From GCA-002694895 sp964436345 (GTDB lineage Bacteria > Chloroflexota > Dehalococcoidia > Lucifugimonadales > GCA-002694895): a stretch of DNA of 36,344 bases. A program made the translations under genes and the position numbers. The DNA is taken from NCBI GenBank assembly GCA_964436345.1, contig CAYTCC010000002.1:1-36344 (forward strand). Reading direction: 5' to 3'. Positions 1-9,428 of this stretch are shown in pieces (position 1 is the stretch's first letter; each line of letters begins with the position of its first letter). The notes beneath the pieces are model-generated. The model was not told the DNA's origin, searched no databases, and was given only the letters and a program-made list of their open reading frames with translations.

Positions 1-187
1 AGTTTCCTCAGCGTCTTTTATGAATGATTTAGACGCAGATTCACTGGATTTAGTAGAATTAATCATGGCTTTTGAAGAAGAATTTAGCACAGATGATTCT
101 CCAGTTGAAATTTCAGATGAAGATGCAGAGAATATTTTAACTGTGCAAGATGCTTTAGATTTTTTAACTAAAAAAGGAATTTCTTAA
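1..187 (+). CDS. acpP: Acyl carrier protein, 3' part (5' end outside window)
   Basis: Acyl carrier protein carries growing acyl chains on a 4'-phosphopantetheine arm in fatty-acid synthesis. The reading frame is open from base 2 to a TAA at 185-187 and gives 62 residues. The motif DADSLDLVELIMAFEEEF matches the helix II region of ACP, and the Ser of DSLD is the expected phosphopantetheine attachment site. The acidic remainder and the ending TVQDALDFLTKKGIS fit the last helix. About 20 residues are missing at the N terminus compared with a usual ACP of 78-85 residues. An ATG at 20 lies inside the conserved region and is not the start. The carboxyltransferase gene accDA follows one gene later, so fatty-acid genes may be grouped here. 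Confidence 0.9.
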   Translation, partial: VSSASFMNDLDADSLDLVELIMAFEEEFSTDDSPVEISDEDAENILTVQDALDFLTKKGIS

Positions 188-290
188 AATAAGATATTTT
201 TTAATTAAGTATAATTAACCTTTGGATAAATAGTAATTTCTGATTAAATTCTTTATTATTCTATAATTAATTGAGTGTAATTAAGAAGTT
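188..290 (+). promoter_or_regulatory. Short AT-rich gap before ftsK; weak promoter candidate
   Basis: The gap holds a weak AT hairpin right after the ACP stop (about 186-200, AAAATA/TATTTT with a 3-base loop), which might act as a poor terminator. It also holds a possible sigma-70 promoter, TTGGAT at 222-227 and TAAATT at 245-250 with a 17-base spacer. In DNA this AT-rich such matches arise easily by chance, so the promoter is only a suggestion. Confidence 0.25.
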
Positions 291-2540
291 ATGGATGCGA
301 TAAAGAATTTTATAGAATTAGCAAATAATCTTTTAGGATTAGGTATTCCTGTTTTATTGTTTATTTATAGTTCAAACTTTTTCTTTTTTTACATTTTAGG
401 ATTAAATAAACTTTATTTGAAATTAAACGTTGTAATTTTAATCATTTCTGTTTTTATTATATTTATGTTTGGGAATATAAGATCAGATTTGGGTATTATT
501 AATGCTTTTATATCTACCGATGATGGGTCGTTGGGTGGCAATATAGGTCAAAGCATGCAAATTCATACCAGGTCAATTTTTTATTCAACAATATTTTTAT
601 TTATTTTATCTATTCCTGTCAGTATATTTCCTTATAAATCAATTAAATTAATATACATTGGTATGAATATGACATTTTTGATGATTTTATTTGTAGTTAA
701 ATCATTTATTCAGTTTTTTACTTCCATAATTTCTAAAACAAAATTTGTTTCTAATCAGGCATCACCCAAAACTATTTTATTGAATTCTCAAACTGAAACA
801 TTAGTTTCTATAGATAATGAAGAAGCAAAAAGCACGTCGATATTATCGGAAAATCTTATTCCTGTGGAAGAAAATAAAATTGATTCTGAAAATAAACAAG
901 AATCTAATCCTTTATGGATCAATAATGAATCTAAAATTGATGATTATAATGAAATAAAAAGTCGGCAAAATAGTACTAGTTATTTTGATTCTGATTCTAA
1001 AAATGAACCAATCCAACAATTTTCAAATAATACAAAATCTTATAATTTACCATCTGTAGATTTATTAGATGATTTAAAGGAAATATCTATTTCAGAATCT
1101 GAAATCAATGCAACTGCACTAAAAATTCAAGACACTTTAGGTCAGTATGATGTTGATGTTGAAATTGGACAAGTTCAACCTGGACCTGTTGTTACTTTAT
1201 ATGGATTGAAACCTGGATGGATTACAAAAACAAAAAAAGAGAAACAATTTGATGCTGATGGAAATGTAGTAACAGATGAAAATGGTCGCCAAATTATGAA
1301 AGAAGTTCAATCAAAAAATAGAGTAAAAGTAGATTCTATTATGTCTAGAGAAAAAGATTTGTCACTTGCTTTGAAAACCCCATCAATTAGAATTGAAACT
1401 CCGGTTTTAGGAGAATCTCTTGTTGGAATCGAAGTGCCAAATCCTAATCCGGGATTAATTGGAATTAAATCTCTTATAAAAGATTCTTCATTTGCAAATT
1501 TATTATCACAAAATGATTCCCTTCCTATTGCATTAGGAAAAGGATCAGGTGGAGATAACGTTACAATAGATTTAACAAAAATGCCACATTTATTAATTGC
1601 GGGAGCTACTGGAAGCGGGAAAAGTGTATGCATGAACGCAATTGTATCAAGCTTAATTTATAGCAGATCACCAGATCAATTAAGATTATTATTAGTTGAC
1701 CCTAAAAGAGTAGAATTAACTCAATATAATGGGATTCCTCACATGGTAACTCCTGTAATAGTAGAATTAGATTCTGTGGCAAAAGTTTTCAGAGGAGTCA
1801 TTAATGAGATGTTTAAAAGATATAAATTGCTAGAATCTCAATCTGTTAGAAATATATCTGAATTAAATAAAAAATTTATTAATGCTATGCCATATTTAGT
1901 TATAGTTATTGATGAATTGGCAGATTTGATGATGACGAGCGGAGTAGAGATTGAAAGATCTATATGCAGATTGGCACAATTAGGACGAGCAACAGGTATA
2001 CATTTGGTAATTGCAACTCAGAGACCATCTGTTGATGTGGTAACCGGATTAATTAAATCAAATTTCCCAAGTAGAGTAAGTTTTAGTGTTAGTTCTAGTA
2101 TTGATTCTAGAACTATCCTTGATACAACAGGTGCTGAAAAATTGTTAGGGAAGGGTGATATGTTATATCTGCCCATAGATGCTTCATTACCATCCAGGTT
2201 GCAAGGATGTTTCATTAATGATAGCGAAATATCTAAATTAGTTAATTTTTGGAAAAACAATTCTTTTATGAATTCTCAATATGAAATTAATGTTTTTGAT
2301 GATTTAAATGAGAATAATAAAACAACAAATGATAATGGCTTAGATCCGAATAAAGATATCTTGTTTAATGACGCCGTAGGATTAGCTAAATCAACTAAAA
2401 AACTATCAATTTCTTTCCTTCAGAGAAAACTTAGGATAGGTTACCCTAGAGCTGCAAGATTAATGGATGAACTTGAAGAAGAAGGAATAGTAGGCCCAAT
2501 GCAGGATTCTATTAAATCAAGAGATGTTATAATTAATTAA
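291..2540 (+). CDS. ftsK: FtsK/SpoIIIE family DNA translocase
   Basis: This is a membrane-anchored, ATP-driven DNA pump of the FtsK/SpoIIIE family, which moves chromosome ends through the closing division septum. The 749-residue product has four hydrophobic segments (about 13-37, 41-62, 99-117, 119-142), then a variable, charged, Asn/Ser-rich linker to about residue 255. The conserved alpha/beta motor follows. Walker A is GATGSGKS (438-445, K444) and Walker B is VIVIDELADL (D541/E542), followed by ATQRPSVDVVTG, a stretch typical of the family. The C terminus (about 685-749, with SFLQRKLRIGYPRAARLMD) is the winged-helix gamma domain that reads oriented DNA sequences. The length is usual for the Gram-positive SpoIIIE type. 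The start at ATG 291 is the first in frame; accDA begins 26 bases after the stop, so the two are probably cotranscribed. Confidence 0.95.
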   Translation: MDAIKNFIELANNLLGLGIPVLLFIYSSNFFFFYILGLNKLYLKLNVVILIISVFIIFMFGNIRSDLGIINAFISTDDGSLGGNIGQSMQIHTRSIFYSTIFLFILSIPVSIFPYKSIKLIYIGMNMTFLMILFVVKSFIQFFTSIISKTKFVSNQASPKTILLNSQTETLVSIDNEEAKSTSILSENLIPVEENKIDSENKQESNPLWINNESKIDDYNEIKSRQNSTSYFDSDSKNEPIQQFSNNTKSYNLPSVDLLDDLKEISISESEINATALKIQDTLGQYDVDVEIGQVQPGPVVTLYGLKPGWITKTKKEKQFDADGNVVTDENGRQIMKEVQSKNRVKVDSIMSREKDLSLALKTPSIRIETPVLGESLVGIEVPNPNPGLIGIKSLIKDSSFANLLSQNDSLPIALGKGSGGDNVTIDLTKMPHLLIAGATGSGKSVCMNAIVSSLIYSRSPDQLRLLLVDPKRVELTQYNGIPHMVTPVIVELDSVAKVFRGVINEMFKRYKLLESQSVRNISELNKKFINAMPYLVIVIDELADLMMTSGVEIERSICRLAQLGRATGIHLVIATQRPSVDVVTGLIKSNFPSRVSFSVSSSIDSRTILDTTGAEKLLGKGDMLYLPIDASLPSRLQGCFINDSEISKLVNFWKNNSFMNSQYEINVFDDLNENNKTTNDNGLDPNKDILFNDAVGLAKSTKKLSISFLQRKLRIGYPRAARLMDELEEEGIVGPMQDSIKSRDVIIN

Positions 2541-2566
2541 AATACATCAAAAGATTTGGTTGAAAT

Positions 2567-4318
2567 TTGGAGCATAATTCTACTAACGGAAATATGGATG
2601 AAATTAATGAATTAATAGATAATTATTCTATTGAATCTTTAGAAAATTGCTTGCAGTGTGACAAGAAAATTCAGACTTCGGAATTATATTCTACTTATAA
2701 AATTTGTCACAATTGTAATTTCCATTTTTATATTAAACCGTATGAAAGAATAAACTTACTTACTGACAGAAAATCATACGTTGAATTTAATCAAGAATTA
2801 CCAAATGAATTTAATTATATTTATGATAAATACCCGGATTATGCTAAGAGAGCCCAAAAAGATACTGAACGAACTGGATTGAATGATTCTGTTTTAACAG
2901 GATATGCATCAATTGGCGGAAATAGGTGCATATTAATAATACTCGATTTTTCATTTATGGGCGGGAATTTAGGATTGATTTCAGGAGAAAAAATTTCTTT
3001 AGCCATTGATTTAGCAGTATCGAAAAAACTACCTATTGTTTCTATAATTTCAAGTTCTGGAACCCGTTTTGAAGAAGGGATGATTTCGATAATGCAAATG
3101 GCAAAAATAACATTGTCTATGGCAAATGCTAAAAAATCTAATATACCATCAATTTCATTATTAACTAATCCTTGTACTGGCCAAGCTTACGCAACGTTAG
3201 CTACTTTTTCAGATATTATTATGTCTGAGCCTGGTGCTTCAGTTGGATTAAGCCCTTTAAAAGATTTGAAGCATTCTTCGGGTTCAGTTAAATTTGAAAC
3301 AAGAACTTCTGATGCTCTTATTTCCAGAGGATTGATAGATTCAATAGTAAATAGAAATCATCAGAAAGAAGAAATATCAAAAATTATTGATTTGTTAGGC
3401 AATCGACATAAATTAGTTTATGAAAATAAAAATGATAAAGTAAATGAATTTGCTTTATCTGACACCCCGATAGATAAAAGAGAATATATTTCACAGCATC
3501 CATCACGTCCCTCAGCCTCACTCTTTTTGAATAAAGTTTTTGAACATTTTTTTGAGATTAAAGGTGACAGATTATTAGAAAATAGTGAAAGAATTGTTAC
3601 GGGGTTAGCACAGTTAGGAGGGCAAACAGTAATGTTAGTTGCCCAAGAATATATAAAAGATACAAATTCATTAATCGGGAAACAAGGATTGTCATCTACA
3701 GATTTCAGAAAATGTACTAGAGCCATTAGCTTGGCTTCAAGATTTAATATTCCGATAATTACTTTTATTGATACAAAAGGACATGATCTTTCTTATGAAG
3801 AAGAAATTAGAGGGATAGGTGTTTCACTTGGAGGTACTTTGCTTTCTATGGCTGAATTGAATTCACCGTCAATGTCTGTCTTGATTGGTGTTGGAGGAAG
3901 TGAAGCCGCTTTAAGTTTAGATATTTCTGATCGTAGATTAATGCTTGAAAATGCTATATTGAAAATTGCTGACAATAATACAGAGTCAAATAATGAAAAC
4001 ATGGTATTAGGTGCACAGGAATGCAAGGATTTAGATATTGTTGATATTATAGTTCCGGAACCCATTGGTGGATTACATCTAAATCCCGATGAATGTTTTA
4101 GTTTGTTAAGAAAAATTCTAATGATAGAATTGGCTGAATTGAATCGGGTGTCTTCCAGATCCAGATTTAGATCAAAATATAATAAATTTAGAGGTATTCC
4201 TGGTATCAGCAATAATATGTTAACTGATTTGACAAATGATGTTCTTTCAGTAAAATCTAAATTTACTGATTATCTAAATATTAAGCTTCGTAAAGATAAA
4301 AAAAGTAAAAAAACCTAA
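2567..4318 (+). CDS. accDA: Acetyl-CoA carboxylase carboxyltransferase, fused beta-alpha subunits
   Basis: Acetyl-CoA carboxyltransferase moves the carboxyl group from biotin to acetyl-CoA to give malonyl-CoA, the first step of fatty-acid synthesis. Here the beta (AccD) and alpha (AccA) subunits form one 583-residue chain. The N-terminal zinc ribbon has C28-x2-C31 and C47-x2-C50. The AccD crotonase-fold half runs to about residue 290 (for example ISSSGTRFEEGM). The AccA half starts near 295 and includes HPSRPSASLFLNKVFEHF and IPIITFIDTKG. Where AccA usually reads GEGGSGGALA, this protein has GVGGSEAALS (441-450). The annotated start is TTG 2567; ATG 2594 (codon 10) is an alternative that still keeps the zinc ribbon. 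Biotin carboxylase and the biotin carrier are not in the window. The last bases overlap the convergent leuD. Confidence 0.93.
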   Translation: MEHNSTNGNMDEINELIDNYSIESLENCLQCDKKIQTSELYSTYKICHNCNFHFYIKPYERINLLTDRKSYVEFNQELPNEFNYIYDKYPDYAKRAQKDTERTGLNDSVLTGYASIGGNRCILIILDFSFMGGNLGLISGEKISLAIDLAVSKKLPIVSIISSSGTRFEEGMISIMQMAKITLSMANAKKSNIPSISLLTNPCTGQAYATLATFSDIIMSEPGASVGLSPLKDLKHSSGSVKFETRTSDALISRGLIDSIVNRNHQKEEISKIIDLLGNRHKLVYENKNDKVNEFALSDTPIDKREYISQHPSRPSASLFLNKVFEHFFEIKGDRLLENSERIVTGLAQLGGQTVMLVAQEYIKDTNSLIGKQGLSSTDFRKCTRAISLASRFNIPIITFIDTKGHDLSYEEEIRGIGVSLGGTLLSMAELNSPSMSVLIGVGGSEAALSLDISDRRLMLENAILKIADNNTESNNENMVLGAQECKDLDIVDIIVPEPIGGLHLNPDECFSLLRKILMIELAELNRVSSRSRFRSKYNKFRGIPGISNNMLTDLTNDVLSVKSKFTDYLNIKLRKDKKSKKT

Positions 4319-4932
4319 ATGTTTTTGACAATACCACCAATGCTTGATCTGTTTGATTCAAAAACTTTGATTTCTTTTTCTTTTTCTAATGTTAATCCGA
4401 TATCATCTAAGCCATTTTGCAGACAATATTTTCGGAATTTTTCAATTTCGAAATATTCTGATATTTCTTCTTCTGTATCCCATATTCTTTGAGATTCAAG
4501 ATCAATATTTAATGTAAAATTATCGTTATTTTGGGATTTTTTTATTAAACTTTTGACTTTTTCTTTGCTTAATTTGATAGGTAGAATCCCGTTTTGAAAA
4601 CAATTGTTATAAAATATATCGGCGAAACTTGGGGCAATTATAATTTGAAACCCATAATCATTTAATGCCCATGGAGCATGTTCTCTTGAAGAGCCTGTTC
4701 CAAAATTTTCTCCTGTTAATAATATAGATGCATTTTTATATTTATTTTCATTTAGAATGAATTCTTTATTTAAAGAACCATCTTGATTAAATCTCCAGTC
4801 ATAAAATAAAAATTTACCAAAGCCTGTTCTTTCAATTCTTTTTAAGAATTGCTTTGGTATTATTTGATCAGTATCAATATTTACCCTGTCTAAAGAGACA
4901 GTTTTTCCTGTATGTTTATTAATTGCTTTCAT
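4315..4932 (-). CDS. leuD: 3-isopropylmalate dehydratase small subunit
   Basis: LeuD is the swivelling small subunit that pairs with LeuC to isomerise 2-isopropylmalate to 3-isopropylmalate in leucine synthesis. The 205-residue product is of the usual bacterial length and carries the family signatures NIDTDQIIPKQFL near the N terminus and LTGENFGTGSSREHAPWAL in the middle, where the GSSREH loop contributes to substrate binding. Its ATG (4930-4932) directly abuts the TAA of leuC (4933-4935), with no spacer, which points to translational coupling. It is the last gene of the ilv-leu operon and its stop overlaps that of the convergent accDA by four bases. No hairpin terminator was seen at the end. 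Confidence 0.96.
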   Translation of the reverse strand: MKAINKHTGKTVSLDRVNIDTDQIIPKQFLKRIERTGFGKFLFYDWRFNQDGSLNKEFILNENKYKNASILLTGENFGTGSSREHAPWALNDYGFQIIIAPSFADIFYNNCFQNGILPIKLSKEKVKSLIKKSQNNDNFTLNIDLESQRIWDTEEEISEYFEIEKFRKYCLQNGLDDIGLTLEKEKEIKVFESNRSSIGGIVKNI

Positions 4933-6336
4933 TTATATTTCCCTGGTGTCAACAAAATGCCCTGCTATTGCCGCCGCCGCCGCCATTTCTGGGCTTACTA
5001 GGTGAGTACGCCCGCCTTTTCCTTGTCGACCTTCAAAATTTCTATTAGAGGTTGAGGCGCATCTTTCTTTGGGTTGAAGAATATCCGGATTCATTCCTAA
5101 GCACATAGAACATCCAGCCTCTCTCCATTCAAAACCTGCATCTTTAAATATTTTGTCTAAACCTTTTTGTTCTGCAATTGATTTAACTAAAGTGGATCCA
5201 GGGACGACCATTGCATTTACATTTGAATTAACTTTTTTATTTTTAACAATTTGAGCAGCTACTTCTAAATCTTCTATTCTTGAATTAGTGCACGACCCTA
5301 TGAAAACTCTGTCTATTTTTATATCTTCGATTTGTGTATCTGGTTTTAATCCCATATATTCCAATGCTTTTTCAATAGATATTTTTTCATCAATGTCTGT
5401 AGAATTCTCAGGATTAGGGATCTTTCCTGTTATTGGAGATACCATTCCGGGGTTAGTTCCCCAAGTAACAAAAGGTTCAAAATCTTCACTGTTTATAATA
5501 ATTTGTTTATCGTAAATAGCTCCTTCGTCTGTTTTGAGATTGAGCCAATTATTTTTAGCTTTTTCAAAATCTTTTCCTTTGGGAGCAAATGTTTTACCTT
5601 CAAGGTATTTTATTGTTTTCATGTCTGGGGCTATCATCCCTGCTCTGCCGCCAGCTTCAATTGACATATTACAAACTGTCATTCTGCCTTCCATGCTTAA
5701 ATTAGTTATTGCTTCGCCAGTATATTCAATTGCATGGCCGGTAGCTCCACTAATTCCAATATTTTTAATTATCCCTAATATTACATCTTTTGCAGTAACA
5801 CCATTAGGCAAAGCCCCTTCTAAATGAATATTCATTGTTTTAGGTTTGAATTGTCTTAATGTTTGAGTTGCTAATACATGTTCTACTTCTGAAGTTCCTA
5901 TGCCCATTGCAAATGCTCCAAATGCTCCATTTGTAGATGTATGGCTGTCACCGCATACGATAATTTTTCCCGGCTGGGTTAGTCCAAGATCGGGGCCTAT
6001 GACATGTACAATTCCTTGATTTTTATGATACATATCAAATAATTTGATACCAAATTCTTCGCAATTTTTGGTTAATGTTTCTATTTGTTTTTTTGCTATT
6101 GGGTCTGTTATTTTTCTTCCAACCCAAGTAGGAACATTATGTTCTGCAACTGCTATTGTAAGATCTGGGCGCCTTACTTTTCTTTTAGCTAACCTAAGTC
6201 CTTCAAATGCCTGAGGAGAAGTTACCTCATGTATCATATGCAGATCGATATATAATACCGATGGCTGATCTTGTTGCTCGTGAACAATGTGAGCATCCCA
6301 AATTTTTTCAAATAAAGTTTTGTGATTTTTATTCAT
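4933..6336 (-). CDS. leuC: 3-isopropylmalate dehydratase large subunit
   Basis: LeuC is the aconitase-family large subunit that holds the [4Fe-4S] cluster used to isomerise isopropylmalate. The 467-residue length is that of bacterial LeuC. The cluster ligands are visible as C349 (GSCTNSR) and the pair C409/C412 (GCSMC). The stretch CGDSHTSTNGAFGAFAMGIG (128-147) is another family signature. Near the C terminus an alanine run (MAAAAAIAGHF) is encoded by a short GCC repeat at about 4967-4982; it is the normal LeuC ending. The gene lies 15 bases after leuA and abuts leuD, so all three belong to one transcript that starts at the T-box leader upstream of ilvB. Confidence 0.97.
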   Translation of the reverse strand: MNKNHKTLFEKIWDAHIVHEQQDQPSVLYIDLHMIHEVTSPQAFEGLRLAKRKVRRPDLTIAVAEHNVPTWVGRKITDPIAKKQIETLTKNCEEFGIKLFDMYHKNQGIVHVIGPDLGLTQPGKIIVCGDSHTSTNGAFGAFAMGIGTSEVEHVLATQTLRQFKPKTMNIHLEGALPNGVTAKDVILGIIKNIGISGATGHAIEYTGEAITNLSMEGRMTVCNMSIEAGGRAGMIAPDMKTIKYLEGKTFAPKGKDFEKAKNNWLNLKTDEGAIYDKQIIINSEDFEPFVTWGTNPGMVSPITGKIPNPENSTDIDEKISIEKALEYMGLKPDTQIEDIKIDRVFIGSCTNSRIEDLEVAAQIVKNKKVNSNVNAMVVPGSTLVKSIAEQKGLDKIFKDAGFEWREAGCSMCLGMNPDILQPKERCASTSNRNFEGRQGKGGRTHLVSPEMAAAAAIAGHFVDTREI

Positions 6337-6351
6337 ATATTGGTTTTAATA

Positions 6352-7875
6352 TTATTTATTTGATAGTTTGTTTAATCCATCAATGTATGCTTTTGCACTA
6401 GCTACAAGAATATCTGTATCAGAACCACGACCTATGACTAAGCTCCCCTCATGTTCTAATTTTACTATAGCATCTCCAATTGCATCAATTCCTTCAGTTA
6501 CAGCTTCAATTCTCCATTCATTTAAAACTACTTTTAAATCAATTTGTTTATTAATAGCTTTATAAATTGCATCAACAGGGCCAGTACCTGTTGATGTTGA
6601 ACTTTTAATCTTGTTATTTTGTGTGTTTTTAATTTCTATTTTAGCTGAAGGATTTTTATTTGATCCAGATTTTATATCAATAGAAACTAATTCAAATTGC
6701 CCGTCAGATCTTTCAGATCTTTTTTGATTTGACATTAAAGATTCTAAATCTTGATTTGTCACTTCTCTTTTTTTGTCAGCTAATATTTTGAATTCTTCAA
6801 AAGTTTTATTTAATTCGTCAGGTGATAAATTATAACCTAGATCTTCAAGTCTAGATTTAAGTCCTGCTCTTCCACTTAATTTACTTAATACAAGAGTATT
6901 TCCTGTAAGTCCAATTGATTCAGGATCCATAATTTCAAAAGTAGATTTTGATTTTATAACACCATCTTGATGTATTCCTGATGCATGCCTGAATGCGTTT
7001 GCTCCAACTATTGCTTTATTAGGCTGCACTGGGAATCCAGTTATATCACTCACTAATCGACTAGTTTTATATATTTCTTTAGTATTGATATCAGTTTTTA
7101 CGTTTAATAAATCTTTTCTAGTTTCTATTGCCATGATTACTTCTTCTAAGGCAGCATTTCCGGCTCTTTCTCCAAGTCCATTTATACATCCTTCAATTTG
7201 CCTTGCACCAGCTGTAATTGCTGCCAAACTATTTGAAACAGCTAATCCAAGATCATTATGACAGTGTACGCTTGTAACTATTTTATCCATTCCGGGGACA
7301 TTATGAATTATATTTTCAATACGATTTTCAAATTCCCATGGCAGAGTATAACCTACGGTGTCAGGTATATTTATTGTAGTTGCTCCTGCTTTTACTGTGG
7401 CTTCAATTAATTGATATAAAAAGTTCATGTCTGTTCTGGAAGCATCCATTGGAGAAAATTCAATATCATCACAATATTGTTTAGCTTTTTCCACACAATA
7501 TACTGCCATATTCAATACTTCTTCTCTGTCTTTTTTTAATTGATTTAGTATTTGTATATCTGAACTGTTTATAAATACATGTATTCTTGGGCTTTCTGCA
7601 TTTTTTATTGCTTTCCAAGCGGCTTCAACATCAGAAGGTATACAGCGGGCCAATGCAGCAATGACAGGTCCTTTTATTTGTTCTGAAATCATTGATACAG
7701 ACTCAAAATCTCCAGGCGAGGAGGCTGGAAATCCAGCTTCAATGATATCAACATTTAATTTATTTAATTGTGTGGCAATTTCAAGTTTTTCAAATTTTGT
7801 CAGACCAATTCCAGCAGATTGTTCTCCATCTCTTAAAGTAGTATCGAAAATTAGAATTTTATTATCATTAGCCAT
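6352..7875 (-). CDS. leuA: 2-isopropylmalate synthase
   Basis: LeuA condenses acetyl-CoA with 2-oxoisovalerate, the committed step of leucine synthesis. The 507-residue product has an N-terminal HMGL-like TIM barrel with DTTLRDGEQS (11-20), the metal-binding SVHCHNDLGLAVSNS and CINGLGERAGNAALEEV. A linker and a C-terminal LeuA dimerisation or allosteric domain follow (about 385-507), including STGTGPVDAIYKAI, so feedback inhibition by leucine is likely. It lies 24 bases after ilvC and 15 bases before leuC in the same orientation. The presence of the full C-terminal domain favours LeuA over a homocitrate or citramalate synthase, though these relatives are hard to separate from sequence alone; the operon context supports LeuA. 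Confidence 0.94.
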   Translation of the reverse strand: MANDNKILIFDTTLRDGEQSAGIGLTKFEKLEIATQLNKLNVDIIEAGFPASSPGDFESVSMISEQIKGPVIAALARCIPSDVEAAWKAIKNAESPRIHVFINSSDIQILNQLKKDREEVLNMAVYCVEKAKQYCDDIEFSPMDASRTDMNFLYQLIEATVKAGATTINIPDTVGYTLPWEFENRIENIIHNVPGMDKIVTSVHCHNDLGLAVSNSLAAITAGARQIEGCINGLGERAGNAALEEVIMAIETRKDLLNVKTDINTKEIYKTSRLVSDITGFPVQPNKAIVGANAFRHASGIHQDGVIKSKSTFEIMDPESIGLTGNTLVLSKLSGRAGLKSRLEDLGYNLSPDELNKTFEEFKILADKKREVTNQDLESLMSNQKRSERSDGQFELVSIDIKSGSNKNPSAKIEIKNTQNNKIKSSTSTGTGPVDAIYKAINKQIDLKVVLNEWRIEAVTEGIDAIGDAIVKLEHEGSLVIGRGSDTDILVASAKAYIDGLNKLSNK

Positions 7876-7899
7876 TTATGAACCTCATTAATATAAAAA

Positions 7900-8898
7900 T
7901 TATTCAGAATCCTTTAGAAAGGGCATCATATCTCTTAATTCTTTCCCTATAATTTCTATAGGATGCGAGCTATTTTGTTTTCTTAATTCATTAAATTTAT
8001 GTAATCCTTCATCGTTTTCAGTTATCCATTCCCTTGCAAAAGAACCATCTTGTATGTCTTTAAGTACTTTTTGCATATTTTCTTTTACAGATTCGTCGAT
8101 TATTACCGGACCTCTAGTTAAATCTCCATATTCAGCGGTAGTACTTATAGAATAACGCATATAATCTAATCCTCCTTGATACATCAGATCTACTATAAGT
8201 TTTAGTTCGTGAAGGCATTCAAAGTATGCTGATTCTGGCTGGTATCCTGCTTCAATTAATGTTTCAAATGCATATTTTACTAATTGCGCTGTTCCTCCGC
8301 ATAATACAGCTTGCTCACCAAATAAATCTGTTTCAGTTTCTTCTTTAAATGTTGTTGTTAGTACTCCAGCTCTGGTACAGCCTACTGCTTTTGCATAAGC
8401 TAATCCTGTGGAAATTGCATTTCCGGATGGATTTTGATGTATAGCTAATAACCCAGGAACTCCCGATCCTTTAGTAAATACTTCTCTCATTCTGTGTCCT
8501 GGTGCTTTGGGTGCAACCATTACTACATCAACATTGCCCGGTGGTTTGATAGTGTTGTAGTGAATATTAAAACCATGAGCGAACATGAGAGTTTTATTTT
8601 CATTCATATGTTTCTGTATAGATTCTTTATATACTTGTGGCTGAATGGTATCAGGTAATAACATCATAATTATGTCTGATGATTCAGATACTTCAGATAC
8701 TGTGCCTACCTCTAAGCCATCATTTTCGGCTTTTTCCCAACTTTTGCTTCCTTCATATAATCCTACTTTTACATTTACCCCACTATCCTTAGCACTTAAG
8801 GCATGTGCATGCCCTTGGCTACCATAGCCTATTATAGCTATTGATTTATTATCAAATAAATTTAAATCACCATCAGAATCGTAATACATTTTTGCCAT
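7900..8898 (-). CDS. ilvC: Ketol-acid reductoisomerase (class I)
   Basis: IlvC isomerises and reduces acetolactate or acetohydroxybutyrate, using a dinucleotide cofactor and Mg2+, in Val, Leu and Ile synthesis. The 332-residue length is that of the short class I enzyme. The Rossmann fold shows GYGSQGHAHA (24-33), and MVAPKAPGHRMREVF follows. The C-terminal knotted domain includes ETETDLFGEQAVLCGG, whose acidic residues bind the metals, and ECLHELKLIVDLMY. The gene is 20 bases downstream of ilvN and 24 upstream of leuA. Cofactor preference (NADPH or NADH) cannot be told with confidence from the loop visible here. Confidence 0.97.
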   Translation of the reverse strand: MAKMYYDSDGDLNLFDNKSIAIIGYGSQGHAHALSAKDSGVNVKVGLYEGSKSWEKAENDGLEVGTVSEVSESSDIIMMLLPDTIQPQVYKESIQKHMNENKTLMFAHGFNIHYNTIKPPGNVDVVMVAPKAPGHRMREVFTKGSGVPGLLAIHQNPSGNAISTGLAYAKAVGCTRAGVLTTTFKEETETDLFGEQAVLCGGTAQLVKYAFETLIEAGYQPESAYFECLHELKLIVDLMYQGGLDYMRYSISTTAEYGDLTRGPVIIDESVKENMQKVLKDIQDGSFAREWITENDEGLHKFNELRKQNSSHPIEIIGKELRDMMPFLKDSE

Positions 8899-8918
8899 TT
8901 TTTTTACTCCATTTGTAT

Positions 8919-9428
8919 TTATTTTTTTTCTCTATTCATTGCAATTAATCCGGTTCTCATTACTTCAACTATACCAAATGAAGACAGTAAATCCTGTAAA
9001 GCTTTTATTTTCTGATCATCGCCAGTAGCTTCTATAATGATTGAAGAAGGGCTTACATCCACAATTTTAGCTCTATAGATAGCAACTATCTGCATGATTT
9101 CACTTCTAGTTTTAGTGTCTGAGTTTACCTTGATTAGAGCAAGTTCTCTTGAAATTATATTGTCATCAGATATGTCATTTACTTTTATTATATCTATAAG
9201 TTTATGTAATTGTTTTGTGATTTTTTCAACTATATCATCCCCACCTTCAACTACTACAGTTAGCCTTGAAAGATGATCTATCTCACTATGGCCAACAGCT
9301 AAACTTTGTATATTAAAACCTCTTCTCCTTAACATACTAGTTATTCTATTAAGAACACCGGGTTTGTCATTCACTAGTGCAGTAACAGTTCTTGCAGGAA
9401 TTGTGTTTTTTGTATCTTTAGTATTCAT
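8919..9428 (-). CDS. ilvN: Acetolactate synthase small (regulatory) subunit
   Basis: This is the regulatory subunit that stabilises acetolactate synthase and gives it valine feedback control. The 169-residue product opens with an ACT domain (about 10-85), seen as ALVNDKPGVLNRITSMLRRR and FNIQSLAVG, followed by the C-terminal ACT-like half typical of IlvH/IlvN (RSEIMQIVAIYRAKIVDVS). Its start codon overlaps the ilvB stop by one base (TAATG), a standard arrangement for fixed subunit ratios. The length matches the IlvH type of about 160-175 residues rather than the short IlvN of enteric bacteria. Confidence 0.95.
   Translation of the reverse strand: MNTKDTKNTIPARTVTALVNDKPGVLNRITSMLRRRGFNIQSLAVGHSEIDHLSRLTVVVEGGDDIVEKITKQLHKLIDIIKVNDISDDNIISRELALIKVNSDTKTRSEIMQIVAIYRAKIVDVSPSSIIIEATGDDQKIKALQDLLSSFGIVEVMRTGLIAMNREKK

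Noticed and set aside
1307..2260. Open frames antisense to ftsK, and similar antisense frames over accDA, leuC, leuA and eno
   Set aside because: They lie wholly inside well-supported genes in another frame and show no recognisable motif.
4967..4985. GCC repeat tract
   Set aside because: It encodes the conserved alanine run near the LeuC C terminus; not a variable repeat.
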